Assembly: GCF_019697375.1 (NCBI RefSeq)
Contig: NZ_JAHCDI010000004.1
Coordinates: 5,505,324-5,569,323, forward strand
DNA from: Micromonospora tarapacensis
GTDB lineage: Bacteria; Actinomycetota; Actinomycetes; Mycobacteriales; Micromonosporaceae
Direction: 5' to 3'
DNA length: 64,000 nucleotides
Each line of letters opens with the position of its first letter. Positions within the stretch are counted from its first letter, which is position 1. The translations under genes were made by a program, and so were the position numbers. Below, piece by piece: positions 55,809-64,000 of this stretch. Under the pieces are notes generated by a model, which worked only from the letters and a program-made list of their open reading frames with translations, was not told the origin of the DNA and did no database searches.

Positions 55809-55947
55809 CTTGCACGCACTGTCGCGCCGCTGTTTGTGCGTCACCTTGCACATTGGTCGGTGCTTGGCGAACCCGGCCGTGATTGAAGTACGGTCGGGGC
55901 TTACCCGCGGTGCCTCGAACCGCGTGACCGGAGGAGTCGGTGCAGGG

Positions 55948-56904
55948 ATGGCGGCAGGGCGACCGATGCCGACACAGGACGACGTGCTCGGGTACTTCAA
56001 CACGCTGTCGAACTGGGGACGGTGGGGCGACGACGACGAGCTCGGGACGCTGAACCACATCACCGACGAGGTCCGGCTGGCGGCGGCGCGGGCGGTGCGC
56101 CACGGCAGGAGCGTGTCGTGCTCATGGGAGGTTGCCGTACCGGAAGAGATGGAGCGGTCGACGACGACGTGCCCGTGCGCCGCCGACATGCCGGGTGCCG
56201 AGGATATGCCGGCACCCGGATTCCGCGCCGACCGGCGCTGGGGCTTTTCGTCCGAGCGGCTTGGCATCACGTTCCACGGCAACACCGTCACGCACGTCGA
56301 CTCGCCGTGCCACATCTTCTGGAACGGCATGATGTACAACGGGCGATCCCACTCGTTGGTCGATGCCGCGACGGGATCGGGGTGGGCGGCCGTCACGGCG
56401 GCGGCGAATGGCATCGTCACGCGTGGTGTCCTGTTGGACATTGCCAGGGTCCGTGATGTGCCGTGGTTGGAGCCGGGGGAGGGTGTGTTTCCCGACGATC
56501 TGGAGGAGGCCGAGCGTCGCCAGGGTGTGCGGGTGCGGTCCGGCGATGCGGTGCTCCTGCGGACCGGCTATGGCCGCGTCCGGCACGAGGCCGGTGCGGC
56601 CAGCGGTTTCACGCAGGCCGGCTGGCACGCGTCCTGCCTGCCTTGGCTGCATGAACGGCAGGTCGCGCTGATCGGCGCGGACACCCCCCAGGACGTTCAG
56701 CCGTCGGGGTACCAAGACGTGTTGATGCCGGTTCATGCCGTGAGTCTCGTGGCGATGGGCATGTGGCTGCTCGACAACTGCGACCTGGAGGTGTGCGCGA
56801 CGACGGCTGCCGAGCTGGGCCAGTGGGACTTCCAACTCGCGGTCGCACCGGTCCGCTTCGCCGGTGCGTCCGGTAGCCCGGTCAACCCGATCGCCACATT
56901 CTGA
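55948..56904 (+). CDS. cyclase-family hydrolase, kynurenine-formamidase-like
   Basis: 318 residues from ATG 55948; GGAGGAG lies ~12 nt upstream, and ATG 55966 is an alternative. It has WGDDDELGTLNHIT, then the metal-binding signature HGNTVTHVDSPCHIFWNG (family form HxGTHxDxPxH), GVLLDIARVRDV, RSGDAVLLRTGYG and IGADTPQD. This is the PF04199 putative cyclase family, metal-dependent hydrolases that include arylformamidase and isatin hydrolase. No pathway partners are nearby, so the substrate is unknown. Confidence 0.88.
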   Translation: MAAGRPMPTQDDVLGYFNTLSNWGRWGDDDELGTLNHITDEVRLAAARAVRHGRSVSCSWEVAVPEEMERSTTTCPCAADMPGAEDMPAPGFRADRRWGFSSERLGITFHGNTVTHVDSPCHIFWNGMMYNGRSHSLVDAATGSGWAAVTAAANGIVTRGVLLDIARVRDVPWLEPGEGVFPDDLEEAERRQGVRVRSGDAVLLRTGYGRVRHEAGAASGFTQAGWHASCLPWLHERQVALIGADTPQDVQPSGYQDVLMPVHAVSLVAMGMWLLDNCDLEVCATTAAELGQWDFQLAVAPVRFAGASGSPVNPIATF

Positions 56905-57074
56905 CCGCGGTTCGCGAGGGGTGCGATGCCATGAAGGGCCGGGCACCACCAGGAACCCCGTCGCGGTCGGTGAGAACACGCGGAGCTGGTCGGGAACCAG
57001 ACGGTATGAGTCCAGCTCGCCTCCGGGTCCGCACCGATGATGCCGACACGAACATCTGATCGACGAGCCCCACG

Positions 57075-57881
57075 GTGCTGGGGGCAGGATCGACCTCGAT
57101 GGCGGTGCTGGGCCTGCCGCCGACCTCGGGCCAGGGCTGGGTCGCCCCCCAGTTGTCCAGCAGCCAGCCGGCCGGCGCCCTCCTCCATCTTGTCTCCGGG
57201 GGCCAGGTGCTCGCCTCCTACCGCGCCCCCAAGAACTTCCGGGAGGTGGTCTTCTCCTCCAACCGGATCCAGCACGGGCAGACCTACGAGGTCTACCTCG
57301 GCGGCAGCCTCACCGGCACGACGATCGGCGGCATGGCCACCACCGGCGGCAGCATCGGGGGAGCCACCCGACTCATGACCGTCACCGCCGGGCAGTACCG
57401 CGGCGGCCTGATCGGCTGGCCGCCCGGTGGTCCCGGCTGGCCGCCGCCGACCACCCCACCGCCGACCACCCCACCGCCGACCACCCCACCGCCGACCACC
57501 CCACCGCCGACCACCCCATCGCCGAGCCCGACCACGCCACCGCCGAGCCCGCCGAGCCCGCCGACCCCGCCGCCGGGCGTGGGCGGCTGCACGGCGACGT
57601 ACTCCATCCTTGGCCAGTGGCAGGGCGGCTTCCAGGGCGACGTACGGGTCACCGCCGGCTCGTCCCCGATCAGCGGTTGGCGGGTGACCTGGACCTTCGC
57701 CAACGGCCAGACGATCAGCCAGTCCTGGAACGCGACGATCAGCGCCAGCGGCTCGGCGGTGACGGCGACGAACGTCTCCTTCAACGGCTCACTCGGCGCC
57801 GGGGCCAGCGCCACCTTCGGATTCATCGGCACCTGGAACGGCAGCAACACCGCCCCGACCCTGACCTGCACCGCGATCTGA
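57075..57881 (+). pseudogene. secreted CBM2 protein, N-terminally truncated
   Basis: The C-terminal ~100 residues form a family 2 carbohydrate-binding module: CTATYSILGQWQGGFQGDV, ISGWRVTWTFANGQTISQSW, then NVSFNGSLGAGAS and FGFIGTWNG, with the surface Trp residues that bind cellulose or chitin and the terminal Cys. A Pro-Thr linker precedes it. Before that, ALLHLVSGGQVLASYRAPK and TYEVYLGGSLTGTTIGG resemble the end of DUF4353-type carbohydrate-binding proteins. No signal peptide, start site or catalytic domain is visible, so the gene has lost its 5' part at ~57075. The 170 bp before it hold no gene. Confidence 0.75.
57446..57520 (+). repeat. five 15-bp tandem repeats coding a Pro-Thr linker
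   Basis: The unit GCCGACCACCCCACC is repeated five times (last copy with one change), coding for PPTTP-type residues between the two carbohydrate-binding regions. Confidence 0.85.
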
Positions 57882-58025
57882 TCGGGTAGCCGGCGTTTCG
57901 GCCGCCGCTCGATCGGTGGAGCCCGACACCACCTGGTGCCGGGCTCCACCGGCAACCGGCTGCCAGACTGCTCGCAGCTGGGCAGGGTAGCGCGATCGGC
58001 GTGCAGCGCCGATACTGCTGGTGTG

Positions 58026-58604
58026 ATGGGGTTGGCCCGGGCAGTGGCGGTCGGGGCGCTCGTGGTGGCGGTGGCTGGCTGCGACCGCACGATGCCGGAC
58101 GACCCGACCGGAACCCCATGGGCGGTCTCCCCTTCTGCGGCACCGGTCGAATTCGCCCTGCCCTCGCTGCGACTGCCCGGCATGGCGCCCGACGGCACCT
58201 GCCCCGTCACCGAGCCCCACTCGTGGGCCGATCCCGAGCAGGCCAGCCGGGTGTTCGGCCCGGGCCCGGTCTACCCGATCGCCGACTACTTCCCCGACGG
58301 GGCGCTACCACTGCGTGACGGAGACCGGCAGCAGGACGGCAGCTACACGGCGAAGGTGCGCTGGCTGGCCACCGGCTACACCGGCCCGGTCCTGCTGCGG
58401 GCGGCGCCCATCGACGGCGCGGGTTCCGCATCCGCGAAGTTCTCCTACCTGGGCGAGACCCGCGACGACGGGCACCACGCGGTGCTCACCAGTCCGGACA
58501 CCGACCTTCCGGGGACCACCACGGTGAGCGGTCCGGGCTGCTACGCGTACCAGGTCGACGGCACGTCGTTCAGCTTCACCATCGTGTTCCGGGCGGAGCG
58601 CTAG
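58026..58604 (+). CDS. lipoprotein of unknown function
   Basis: 192 residues from ATG 58026 (GTG 58023 possible). Lipoprotein signal ARAVAVGALVVAVAGC with acylated Cys. The mature part has no recognised domain; two Cys (TCPVTEP and GCYAYQ) could form a disulfide, and it ends in FSFTIVFRAER, a beta-rich fold. GATACT at 58011-58016, 7-10 nt before the start, looks like a -10 element, so the gene may be leaderless. Confidence 0.75.
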   Translation: MGLARAVAVGALVVAVAGCDRTMPDDPTGTPWAVSPSAAPVEFALPSLRLPGMAPDGTCPVTEPHSWADPEQASRVFGPGPVYPIADYFPDGALPLRDGDRQQDGSYTAKVRWLATGYTGPVLLRAAPIDGAGSASAKFSYLGETRDDGHHAVLTSPDTDLPGTTTVSGPGCYAYQVDGTSFSFTIVFRAER

Positions 58605-58647
58605 GACCCGATCATGGGTGTAGAGGCGGTCCGCTTGGCGGACGGTT

Positions 58648-58822
58648 TCAGGTTCTGCGGTCCGTGAGGGGACCGTCAGGGCTGAACACCTGCTTGGCGA
58701 AGCGGTCGGCGATGCGGCGGTGGGTGGCGGCGTCCGGGGTGGAGTTGGTCGGGTAGCGGCAGCCCGGCGAAGTCGGCCTCGCCGTAGAGGTCGCGGCCGT
58801 CGAGGTAGTGCAGGTGCCGCTT
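58648..58822 (-). pseudogene. SGNH/GDSL hydrolase, C-terminal fragment
   Basis: HYLDGRDLYGEADFAGLPLPD, a one-base shift after QLHP, then DAATHRRIADRFAKQVF and stop at 58648. The PDQLHPD motif carries the catalytic Asp and His of SGNH hydrolases. The rest of the gene is missing. Confidence 0.65.
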
Positions 58823-58834
58823 TCTCGTCGCCGT

Positions 58835-59437
58835 TCACAGCCAGTCGTGTTCGCGGGCGTAGCGCGCCGCTTCGTGGCGGGTGTGGGTCTGGGTCTTCTG
58901 CATGGCGCTGGAGAGGTAGTTGCGCACGGTGCCCTGGGCGAGGTGGAGCCGGGATGCGATGTCGGCGACCGAGTAACCCTCGCCGGTAACCCGCAACACG
59001 TCGAGCTCGCGTTCGGTGAGGGGGCAGTCGTCGACGACGGCGAGCGCGGACACGTCCGGATCGATCCAGCGCTTGCCCGCGTGCAGGGTGGTCACGACCG
59101 AGGCGATGTGGGCCGGCTCGGCGGACTTGCTGACGAAGCCCTGGACGCCGAGCTTCAGGGCCTTGCGCAGCACGCCGGGCCGGGCGTGCCGGGTCAACAT
59201 GAGGATCACCTGTTCCGGGCGCGTGCGGCGGATCTCCGCTACGGCGCCGAGTCCGTCCACGCCCGGCATCTCCAGGTCGATGACCAGCACGTCGGGCCGG
59301 TGCCGCAGGGCCGCTTCGATGGCCGTCTCGCCGTCGTGCGCCTCGGCCAGGACGGTGATGTCACCCTCCAGCGGGAGCAGCGCGGCCAGGGCCTTGCGGA
59401 GCAGCGCCTCGTCGTCGGCGAGCACGATTGTGGTCAT
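58835..59437 (-). CDS. NarL/LuxR-family response regulator, DesR-like
   Basis: 200 residues. Receiver: Asp8-Asp9, phospho-acceptor Asp54 (LVIDLEMPGVDG), LTRHA and Lys in SKSAEP. HTH: LTERELDVLRVTGEGYSVADIASRLHLAQGTVRNYLSSAMQKT, the DesR-type form. It overlaps the kinase gene by 4 nt. This two-component type often controls membrane-lipid desaturation or envelope functions. Confidence 0.92.
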   Translation of the reverse strand: MTTIVLADDEALLRKALAALLPLEGDITVLAEAHDGETAIEAALRHRPDVLVIDLEMPGVDGLGAVAEIRRTRPEQVILMLTRHARPGVLRKALKLGVQGFVSKSAEPAHIASVVTTLHAGKRWIDPDVSALAVVDDCPLTERELDVLRVTGEGYSVADIASRLHLAQGTVRNYLSSAMQKTQTHTRHEAARYAREHDWL

Positions 59438-60588
59438 CGGCCATCCTCCCGCGCCGTCGCTGGCGCCGCATCGGCACGAGCGGGCGGAAAGGTCGCGGCC
59501 GTCAGGAACCGCCCGTCCGTCTGTTCCACGGTCAGTTCGCCTCCGTCGCCTGCCACTCGTTGCTTCAGGGCCGAGAGCCCTCTGAGTTCGGGAAGTGTGT
59601 CGCCGGCTGCGCCGTCGTTGATGATCCTGATGCCGGACTCGGTGAGGGTGACCTGCACCTGGGTGGCCTGCGCGTGTCGCAGGATGTTGGTGGTCGTCTC
59701 GCGCAGCACCTGGCCGAGCAGTTCGCTGGCACGGGGGTCGACCTCGGCCTCTCGGGTCACCCGTACGCGGATGCCGGCGGCCTCGAACAGGTTCTTCGCG
59801 TTCTCGAGTTCAGCCGAGAGGTTGAGCCGCCGTTGGGCGTACGCGAGTTCCTTGGTCTGGGCGATGGTATCGCTGACCAGAGCGTACGTCTCCCGCAGTT
59901 CCTTCTCTGCCTGATCGGCGTCGTGGAGTACCAGCTTCCGCGCCAGCGCGATCTTCAGCTTCACCACGTGCAGGGTATGACCCTGGATGTCGTGCAGATC
60001 GCTGGCGAACCTGACACGTTCCCGGACGACGGCCAGCTCCGCCTCGCGCTCCCGGGTCTGTTCGAGTTCCCGGATGATGTCGTAGAACCGTTCGCCCACG
60101 ATCGTCATGACCGTCACCAGCACGGTGAGGGCCGTCGGAACGAGGACGTAGCTGACCAGGACGCCGCGTACGTCGTCCCGCTCCACCAGCAGCCGCGCCG
60201 CGCCGACGGCGGCGACGTAGGCGAACAGCCCGGCCATCGCCATCGCCCGCCGCCGACGCACCTCGCGCAGGGCGAGGGAACCCACGGCGCAGACACCCCA
60301 GTACGCGTTCGGGCTGCCCGTCACCAGCACCCCCAGCGGCCACACCGCTCCCGCCACGATCACGCAGGGCAGGGCGACCCGAGCGAGGTCGTTCGCCGTC
60401 CACCGTTCGAAGGCCACCACGGCCGCCCCGACACCGGGGGCCAGGACGACGAAGTGCCACCAGGTGCGCGCGTCGACGTACAGGAGGACCACCGCGGCGA
60501 TCACGATCGGCGGCAGCGACGTCGCCAGGTTGAGCCGGCGCAGCCGTCCCTGCGTCGACTCGGTGAAGCGCGGCGATCTTGCGGTCAC
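59434..60588 (-). CDS. sensor histidine kinase, DesK-like
   Basis: 384 residues from GTG 60588. About six N-terminal membrane segments, then a coiled-coil (FYDIIRELEQTREREAELAVVRERV). The HisKA_3 box is RFASDLHDIQGHTLHVVKLK with the active His. The ATPase motifs are LRETTTNILRHAQA and IINDGAAGDTLPEL-GLSALKQRV, shortened in DesK fashion. GATACT lies ~10 nt before GTG (reading GATACTGGGGAGGTG), so the mRNA may be leaderless or nearly so. Confidence 0.9.
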   Translation of the reverse strand: MTARSPRFTESTQGRLRRLNLATSLPPIVIAAVVLLYVDARTWWHFVVLAPGVGAAVVAFERWTANDLARVALPCVIVAGAVWPLGVLVTGSPNAYWGVCAVGSLALREVRRRRAMAMAGLFAYVAAVGAARLLVERDDVRGVLVSYVLVPTALTVLVTVMTIVGERFYDIIRELEQTREREAELAVVRERVRFASDLHDIQGHTLHVVKLKIALARKLVLHDADQAEKELRETYALVSDTIAQTKELAYAQRRLNLSAELENAKNLFEAAGIRVRVTREAEVDPRASELLGQVLRETTTNILRHAQATQVQVTLTESGIRIINDGAAGDTLPELRGLSALKQRVAGDGGELTVEQTDGRFLTAATFPPARADAAPATAREDGR

Positions 60589-60663
60589 CTCCCCAGTATC
60601 CGGCAGCTACCGGCCACGACCAGTGACACCACGTCACATGCGGTCGTGACGTGATTGCACTGA
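60589..60663. promoter_or_regulatory. divergent promoter region with GTCAC dyads
   Basis: The gap between the kinase and the GPP34-like gene contains GTGACACCACGTCACATGCG and CGTGACGTGATTGC, i.e. overlapping GTCAC/GTGAC inverted repeats. They could bind the DesR-like regulator; untested. Confidence 0.45.
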
Positions 60664-61371
60664 CGGACGGCCGCAGCGCGGACCGGGACGCCCGAGGAGG
60701 CGAAGCAGTTCGACGCCCCGACTCTGCCGGAAGACCTCCTGCTCCTCCTGTTCCAGCCCAGCTCCGGCACCATCGCGGGAGAGAACACCCTCTTCTATGT
60801 TCTCGCGGGAGCCGTACTCGCAGATCTCGCCCTCGGTGATCACCTGACCACGGCGGACCGAGGTCGGGTGAAGACGGTGGAGGGTCGGGCACCGTCGGAT
60901 GACATCCTCCGCTCGGCGTGGGACTACCTTTCCGAGAGGCCTCGGGGTGTTCAGACGGTACTCGCCGCGATCGGCCCGCCGCTGCGCAAGCCGGTGCTGG
61001 AGCGGCTCGTCGAACGCGGCGACATCGATCGAGGGGATCGTAAGGTGCTCGGCCTGTTCCGTACGACCACCCTCAAGGAAGGTGGAAACGGACGCCGGGC
61101 GGGCCTCCTCGGGGAAGTCCGGCAGGTTCTGGTGGAAGGCGCCGAGCCGCGGCCACGTGTTGCCGCGCTCGCGGCACTGCTCTCGGCAAGCGGGACTCTC
61201 CCACTGTTCCACCGCGAGATTCCGTGGAAATCATCCGTGATCACACGTGCCAAGGAACTTGAGCGAGGCAACTGGGGCGCCGGAGCCGCTGGGGAAGCCG
61301 TGACACGCACCGTGACGGCTACCGTCGTCAACAGTGCCATCATGGCCGCCGCCGTACTCCCCCGAAGCTAG
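60664..61371 (+). CDS. GPP34-family (Golgi phosphoprotein 3-like) protein without a normal start codon
   Basis: The frame is open from 60664. Family homology begins at LPEDLLLLLFQPSSGTIAG (from 60724) and continues FYVLAGAVLADLALGDHL, ERPRGVQTVLAAIG, RKPVLERLVERGDI and EVRQVLVEGAEPRPRVAAL to a stop at 61371. GPP34 proteins bind acidic phospholipid head groups; the actinobacterial role is unknown. No ATG, GTG or TTG occurs in frame before GTG 60868, which would cut off the first ~50 family residues. Either a rare start (CTG 60724) is used, or a frameshift separates a start at GTG 60651. The GAGGAGG at 60694-60700 is a good ribosome site for a start near 60708. Confidence 0.7.
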   Translation, partial: RTAAARTGTPEEAKQFDAPTLPEDLLLLLFQPSSGTIAGENTLFYVLAGAVLADLALGDHLTTADRGRVKTVEGRAPSDDILRSAWDYLSERPRGVQTVLAAIGPPLRKPVLERLVERGDIDRGDRKVLGLFRTTTLKEGGNGRRAGLLGEVRQVLVEGAEPRPRVAALAALLSASGTLPLFHREIPWKSSVITRAKELERGNWGAGAAGEAVTRTVTATVVNSAIMAAAVLPRS

Positions 61372-61508
61372 CGCGGATTGCCGGCGCTCCGAGGCGGGAA
61401 GTCCGTCTCGGATGGGTTCGCGGCGGTCCTCGTGCTGGCCGGGTGCGCATTCGTGACCGCTCATGGTGGGCCGACGACGGACTGTCGCCGGCCCACCATG
61501 CCTGCTGG
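61372..61508. other. convergent intergenic region
   Basis: CATGGTGGGCCG and CGGCCCACCATG (61464-61502) form a long perfect inverted repeat, TGGTGGGCCGACGACGGA with its mirror, at the meeting point of two convergent genes. It looks like a bidirectional terminator without a clear T-run. Confidence 0.55.
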
Positions 61509-63392
61509 CTACCGGACCCGCAGCTTCTGCTGGACTGCCGCGGCAGGAGCATGGGTCGGGTCACCGGAGTAGGCGACGTGGACCGGATACACCCCTGCCG
61601 ACAGCCCGGTGGTCGGCAGCTTGATGACGGTCGCGCCGCCGGTCAGCGGAACCACCCGCGTGGTCCCGCCAAAGGTGACGGCGATCTCACCGGTTGCCTT
61701 CGGCGTCTTCTTGTGTCGGGACTGTGCCCGCACCTCGACGTTCAGCTTGAACGTGCCACCACGGACGATCGACGCAGGTGCGGCTTTCGCCTTCACCACG
61801 ACCCTCGCCGTGCCCGTGGGCCTCAGCCTGACCTGGGCTGAGCTTGACTTGGTCGGGTCGACCACCGACGTTGCCACGACGGTGAGCGACGACGCGGTCT
61901 CATTGGCGGCCACCGAGAGCAGGCCATCCGCGGAGATGGTGGTGCCCGTCGAGGTCGCGCCCTTGACCGACCACGTCACCGCCGGGCTTACATCCTCGTT
62001 GGTCGTCACCTGAGCACTGAACTGCCTGACCCAGTTCCAGCCCGTCGTCAGATTGATGGCCGGGGGCGTCACCGACACGGAGTCGACCCCCGACCACAGG
62101 TGGTCCCTGGCGAAGATCGTGAACAGCTGGCTCGCCGTCATCCCGTCATGCGCGCCGGGGACCTGGGTCGTCTCGGCGGCGTAACCCCGAGCCCGGAAAT
62201 TGTTCGCGATGGCGTTCTGGGCGTTGAGGTTGCCCTCGAATACGCCATTGCCGAGGAACACGAAGAGGTCGTCGTCCCCGACCGCGGCGGCGACGTTGTC
62301 GTAATCCTGTGCCGTGAGGGACGGATTACCGGAGAAGTGTCCGTAGAACGCGAACGTCGTCGGGTAACCCCTGATGACGTGGGCGCCCGTCATCCCGCCG
62401 TACGAAAACCCGGCGTAGGCGCGCCCCGCCCGCTCGGTCGAGACGTTGTAGTTGTCCTCGATGAAGGGGAGGATCGTCTGGACCAGATTGTTGGCGGCGT
62501 TGGTCTGGTTGTAGGAGCCGAAGCCGAGGCTGGTGCCCGTGAAGTGATTTCCCATGGTGACAACCACGGTCGGCTCGATCTCGCCCTTGGCCGTCATGTT
62601 GTCCAGGATGTTCGGGACGTTCGCGGGGACCATGAAGTCGGTCTCGTCACCGAAGATGCCGTGGGCGAGGTAGGCCACCTTGTACGGCTCGGCGCGGTTG
62701 GCATCGTAGTCGGGCGGCAGGTAGACGCCGAGGTAATGGCCGCTGTCGCCCAGGATCGTCGTGTACGGGACGTACCGGACGGTGCCTCGCTGCGAACGTT
62801 TGGCCGCCGGCAGCTCGTACTCCGCACGCTCCTTCAGCACCGGGTCGTTCTGCTTCCTGGCGTACGGCACGTACGCGGCATCGAGGACGTCGTTGTTCCT
62901 GACCCGGAACGAGGACTCGCCCGGGGGTCGGGGATGCGTCGAGGCGGGATCCCAGATGCGCTTGTTCTCCCAACCCTGGGTCGGGTCCCAGACCCGGTAC
63001 CAGTAGCTGAGACTTCCGGCGTGCAGCGGGACCGAGACCGACCAGTATCCCCTCGAATCCTTGGTCATGTCCCTGAGGAACTCGGTACCTCCAGCGTGGT
63101 ACCGCCCCGGCTGCCACTCTTCCGGCTGATACCGCGTGTTGCCGGTGTCGACGTCGAGTAGAGTCAGATCCCCGGCAAGGCGGACCTGCGTGGCATTGGG
63201 ATTGTGGTAGACGAACTTGACCGTGAATCCGGTTGGTGAACGGTGATCCGCCCTGACGGTCGCGCCTTCCACAATCGCCGGTCTGCCTGCGGCGGCAGCT
63301 GGCGCGGAGACGACGGCGCCGGCACCGAGTGACATGAACGCGAGCAACGAGATCGCACGCCTGAGCCTGCGCCTTCCGATCGCCTTCCTCAT
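61509..63392 (-). CDS. secreted carbohydrate-esterase-like (CE1) enzyme with Ig-like domains
   Basis: Start ATG 63392, with GAGGAG 8 nt upstream, giving 627 residues. Signal peptide (RRLRRAISLLAFMSLGAGAVVSAPAAAAG in parts) with AxA cleavage near residue 36. An N-terminal CBM48-like/E-set domain (~45-180: VKFVYHNPNATQVRLAGDL, YWSVSVPLHAGSLSYWYRV) is followed by an alpha/beta esterase (~200-425): YLGVYLPPDYDANRAEPYKVAYLAHG, GFSYGGMTG (nucleophile Ser), and a catalytic His in PGAHDGMT. Then two C-terminal Ig-like domains (~430-627). This is the layout of feruloyl or acetyl xylan esterases of the CE1/enterochelin-esterase fold. It acts outside the cell on plant polymers. Confidence 0.85.
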   Translation of the reverse strand: MRKAIGRRRLRRAISLLAFMSLGAGAVVSAPAAAAGRPAIVEGATVRADHRSPTGFTVKFVYHNPNATQVRLAGDLTLLDVDTGNTRYQPEEWQPGRYHAGGTEFLRDMTKDSRGYWSVSVPLHAGSLSYWYRVWDPTQGWENKRIWDPASTHPRPPGESSFRVRNNDVLDAAYVPYARKQNDPVLKERAEYELPAAKRSQRGTVRYVPYTTILGDSGHYLGVYLPPDYDANRAEPYKVAYLAHGIFGDETDFMVPANVPNILDNMTAKGEIEPTVVVTMGNHFTGTSLGFGSYNQTNAANNLVQTILPFIEDNYNVSTERAGRAYAGFSYGGMTGAHVIRGYPTTFAFYGHFSGNPSLTAQDYDNVAAAVGDDDLFVFLGNGVFEGNLNAQNAIANNFRARGYAAETTQVPGAHDGMTASQLFTIFARDHLWSGVDSVSVTPPAINLTTGWNWVRQFSAQVTTNEDVSPAVTWSVKGATSTGTTISADGLLSVAANETASSLTVVATSVVDPTKSSSAQVRLRPTGTARVVVKAKAAPASIVRGGTFKLNVEVRAQSRHKKTPKATGEIAVTFGGTTRVVPLTGGATVIKLPTTGLSAGVYPVHVAYSGDPTHAPAAAVQQKLRVR

Positions 63393-63798
63393 CTTTTGCA
63401 CTCCTCTGTGTCCTGTTCCAGTGGCCCTATTCGAATTTGACGGTCCTATTCGGACACCGCAGCTGTGGGCCCCCTATCGCGCCTCCAATCGAGCCCCAAG
63501 CTCAGGCGCGACCTTTTGATCCGGCTCACTGCCGGATGAGCCGCCGGAGGATGGGGGCGTCCTCGTGGGTCGCCGCCCGGTGCTGGTCCGGCTCATAGAA
63601 CGCCTCGGGCGGGCGCGGCGAAGAGCCTGCCGCCGGCGACCGCCAGGAAACGTATTCGGGCGCGAGGCGTGGTGTGGTGGTTGGACATGCAGAGCCTCCT
63701 CCTGGGCCACCCAGGCTCTCTGCCCCGATGTGACCCGTTCTGGCACTCTATGGACCTGGCGCTCAGCTAAATCGAATTAGCATCGGTAGTGTGGCCAG
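63393..63798. other. gene-poor stretch, ~400 bp
   Basis: No family is recognised. On the minus strand a short frame from ATG 63689 (SNHHTTPRARIRFLAVAGG) stops after ~31 codons. The region should hold the esterase promoter. AT-rich DNA at 63765-63790 (AAATCGAATTAGCAT) looks like the promoter of the next plus-strand unit. Confidence 0.4.
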
Positions 63799-63810
63799 GT
63801 GCGGCTTTCG

Positions 63811-63906
63811 ATGTCAAGGGTGTTCCGCGGCTGTTACGTCGTCGGGTCGCTCGTGGTCATGACGTCGATGGGTGGTGTGTTGGCGGGCGTCGGGTGGCTC
63901 GGGTAG
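63811..63906 (+). CDS. small membrane peptide, hypothetical
   Basis: 31 codons from ATG 63811 (35 from GTG 63799): SRVFRGCYVVGSLVVMTSMGG and VLAGVGWLG, one hydrophobic helix. It stops 14 bp before the next gene, which has a strong ribosome site. It may be a real small protein or a leader peptide. Evidence is limited to length, hydrophobicity and position. Confidence 0.3.
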   Translation: MSRVFRGCYVVGSLVVMTSMGGVLAGVGWLG

Positions 63907-63920
63907 GGGAGGGGTTCGGC

Positions 63921-64000
63921 GTGCCGACGGACCGGACCGCCGGGGAGCACCTGGAGGTCTCGATCCCTCGGCCGCCCTACGGGCGCGACGGGCAGTGGGT
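63921..64000 (+). CDS. start of an unidentified gene cut by the window end
   Basis: GTG 63921 follows GGGGAGGGG (63907-63915) by about 5 nt and opens PTDRTAGEHLEVSIPRPPYG, continuing past the window edge. Too short for a family call. Confidence 0.5.
   Translation, partial: MPTDRTAGEHLEVSIPRPPYGRDGQW

Noticed and set aside
57446..57520. Short regular repeats resembling a CRISPR array
   Set aside because: Units are 15 bp, contiguous with no spacers, and code for a Pro-Thr linker in frame.
63474..63746. A 90-residue minus-strand gene near the right edge
   Set aside because: Arg-rich low-complexity composition, no ribosome site and no family; kept only as an intergenic note.

Overview
The window is high-GC DNA with GTG/TTG starts, GGAGG-type ribosome sites, leaderless-looking genes and codon use typical of a filamentous actinomycete. 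The mix of a large secreted Rhs/YD-repeat protein, CBM2-type secreted proteins, IS256/ISAs1/IS630/IS701 remnants and tRNA-Arg-linked integrases suggests Micromonosporaceae or a close relative. No species is assigned.

Region 1 (1-10.5 kb) holds the end of a large secreted beta-sandwich repeat protein, a 2268-residue Rhs/YD-repeat protein with a Hint domain and a C-terminal nuclease-like toxin tip, and a probable immunity gene. Region 2 (10.5-15.4 kb) is a decayed IS256-type transposase split by a group II intron. The reverse transcriptase gene of that intron is itself split by a second, different group II intron, giving a nested twintron. Both sets of splice junctions restore the reading frame.

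Region 3 (15.6-40.2 kb) is bounded by two 44-bp direct repeats equal to the 3' half of tRNA-Arg(ACG), and looks like a genomic island or a stack of islands. It carries a truncated integrase, an MprA/MprB-like two-component system, DedA and glycosyltransferase membrane genes, a double PAP2 phosphatase, a frameshifted copper-monooxygenase-like lipoprotein, a LuxR regulator, a MacB/FtsX-type ABC exporter, VapBC, a second dead integrase, a reactive-sulfur module (persulfide dioxygenase-rhodanese, MFS, ArsR-rhodanese, TusA), a MarR/methyltransferase/mycoredoxin group, an ArsR/SRPBCC pair and a HEPN-like protein.

Region 4 (40.2-52.2 kb) mixes small regulators (ArsR/SRPBCC/SnoaL), a LuxR two-component system, a lipoprotein hydrolase, an oxidoreductase and many mobile remnants. 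It ends with an ISAs1-family element that has perfect 10-bp target duplications and whose transposase is split by a third group II intron carrying a frameshifted maturase-HNH gene.

Region 5 (52.3-64 kb) looks more like ordinary chromosome: a CPBP protease, a MarR-controlled SDR, a cyclase, a CBM2 protein, a lipoprotein, a DesK/DesR-like system, a GPP34 protein, a secreted esterase and the start of an unidentified gene. The main theme is layered mobile-element insertion. At least three group II introns and one maturase remnant are present, and two of the introns sit inside transposase genes. No CRISPR array, rRNA or complete tRNA gene was seen.
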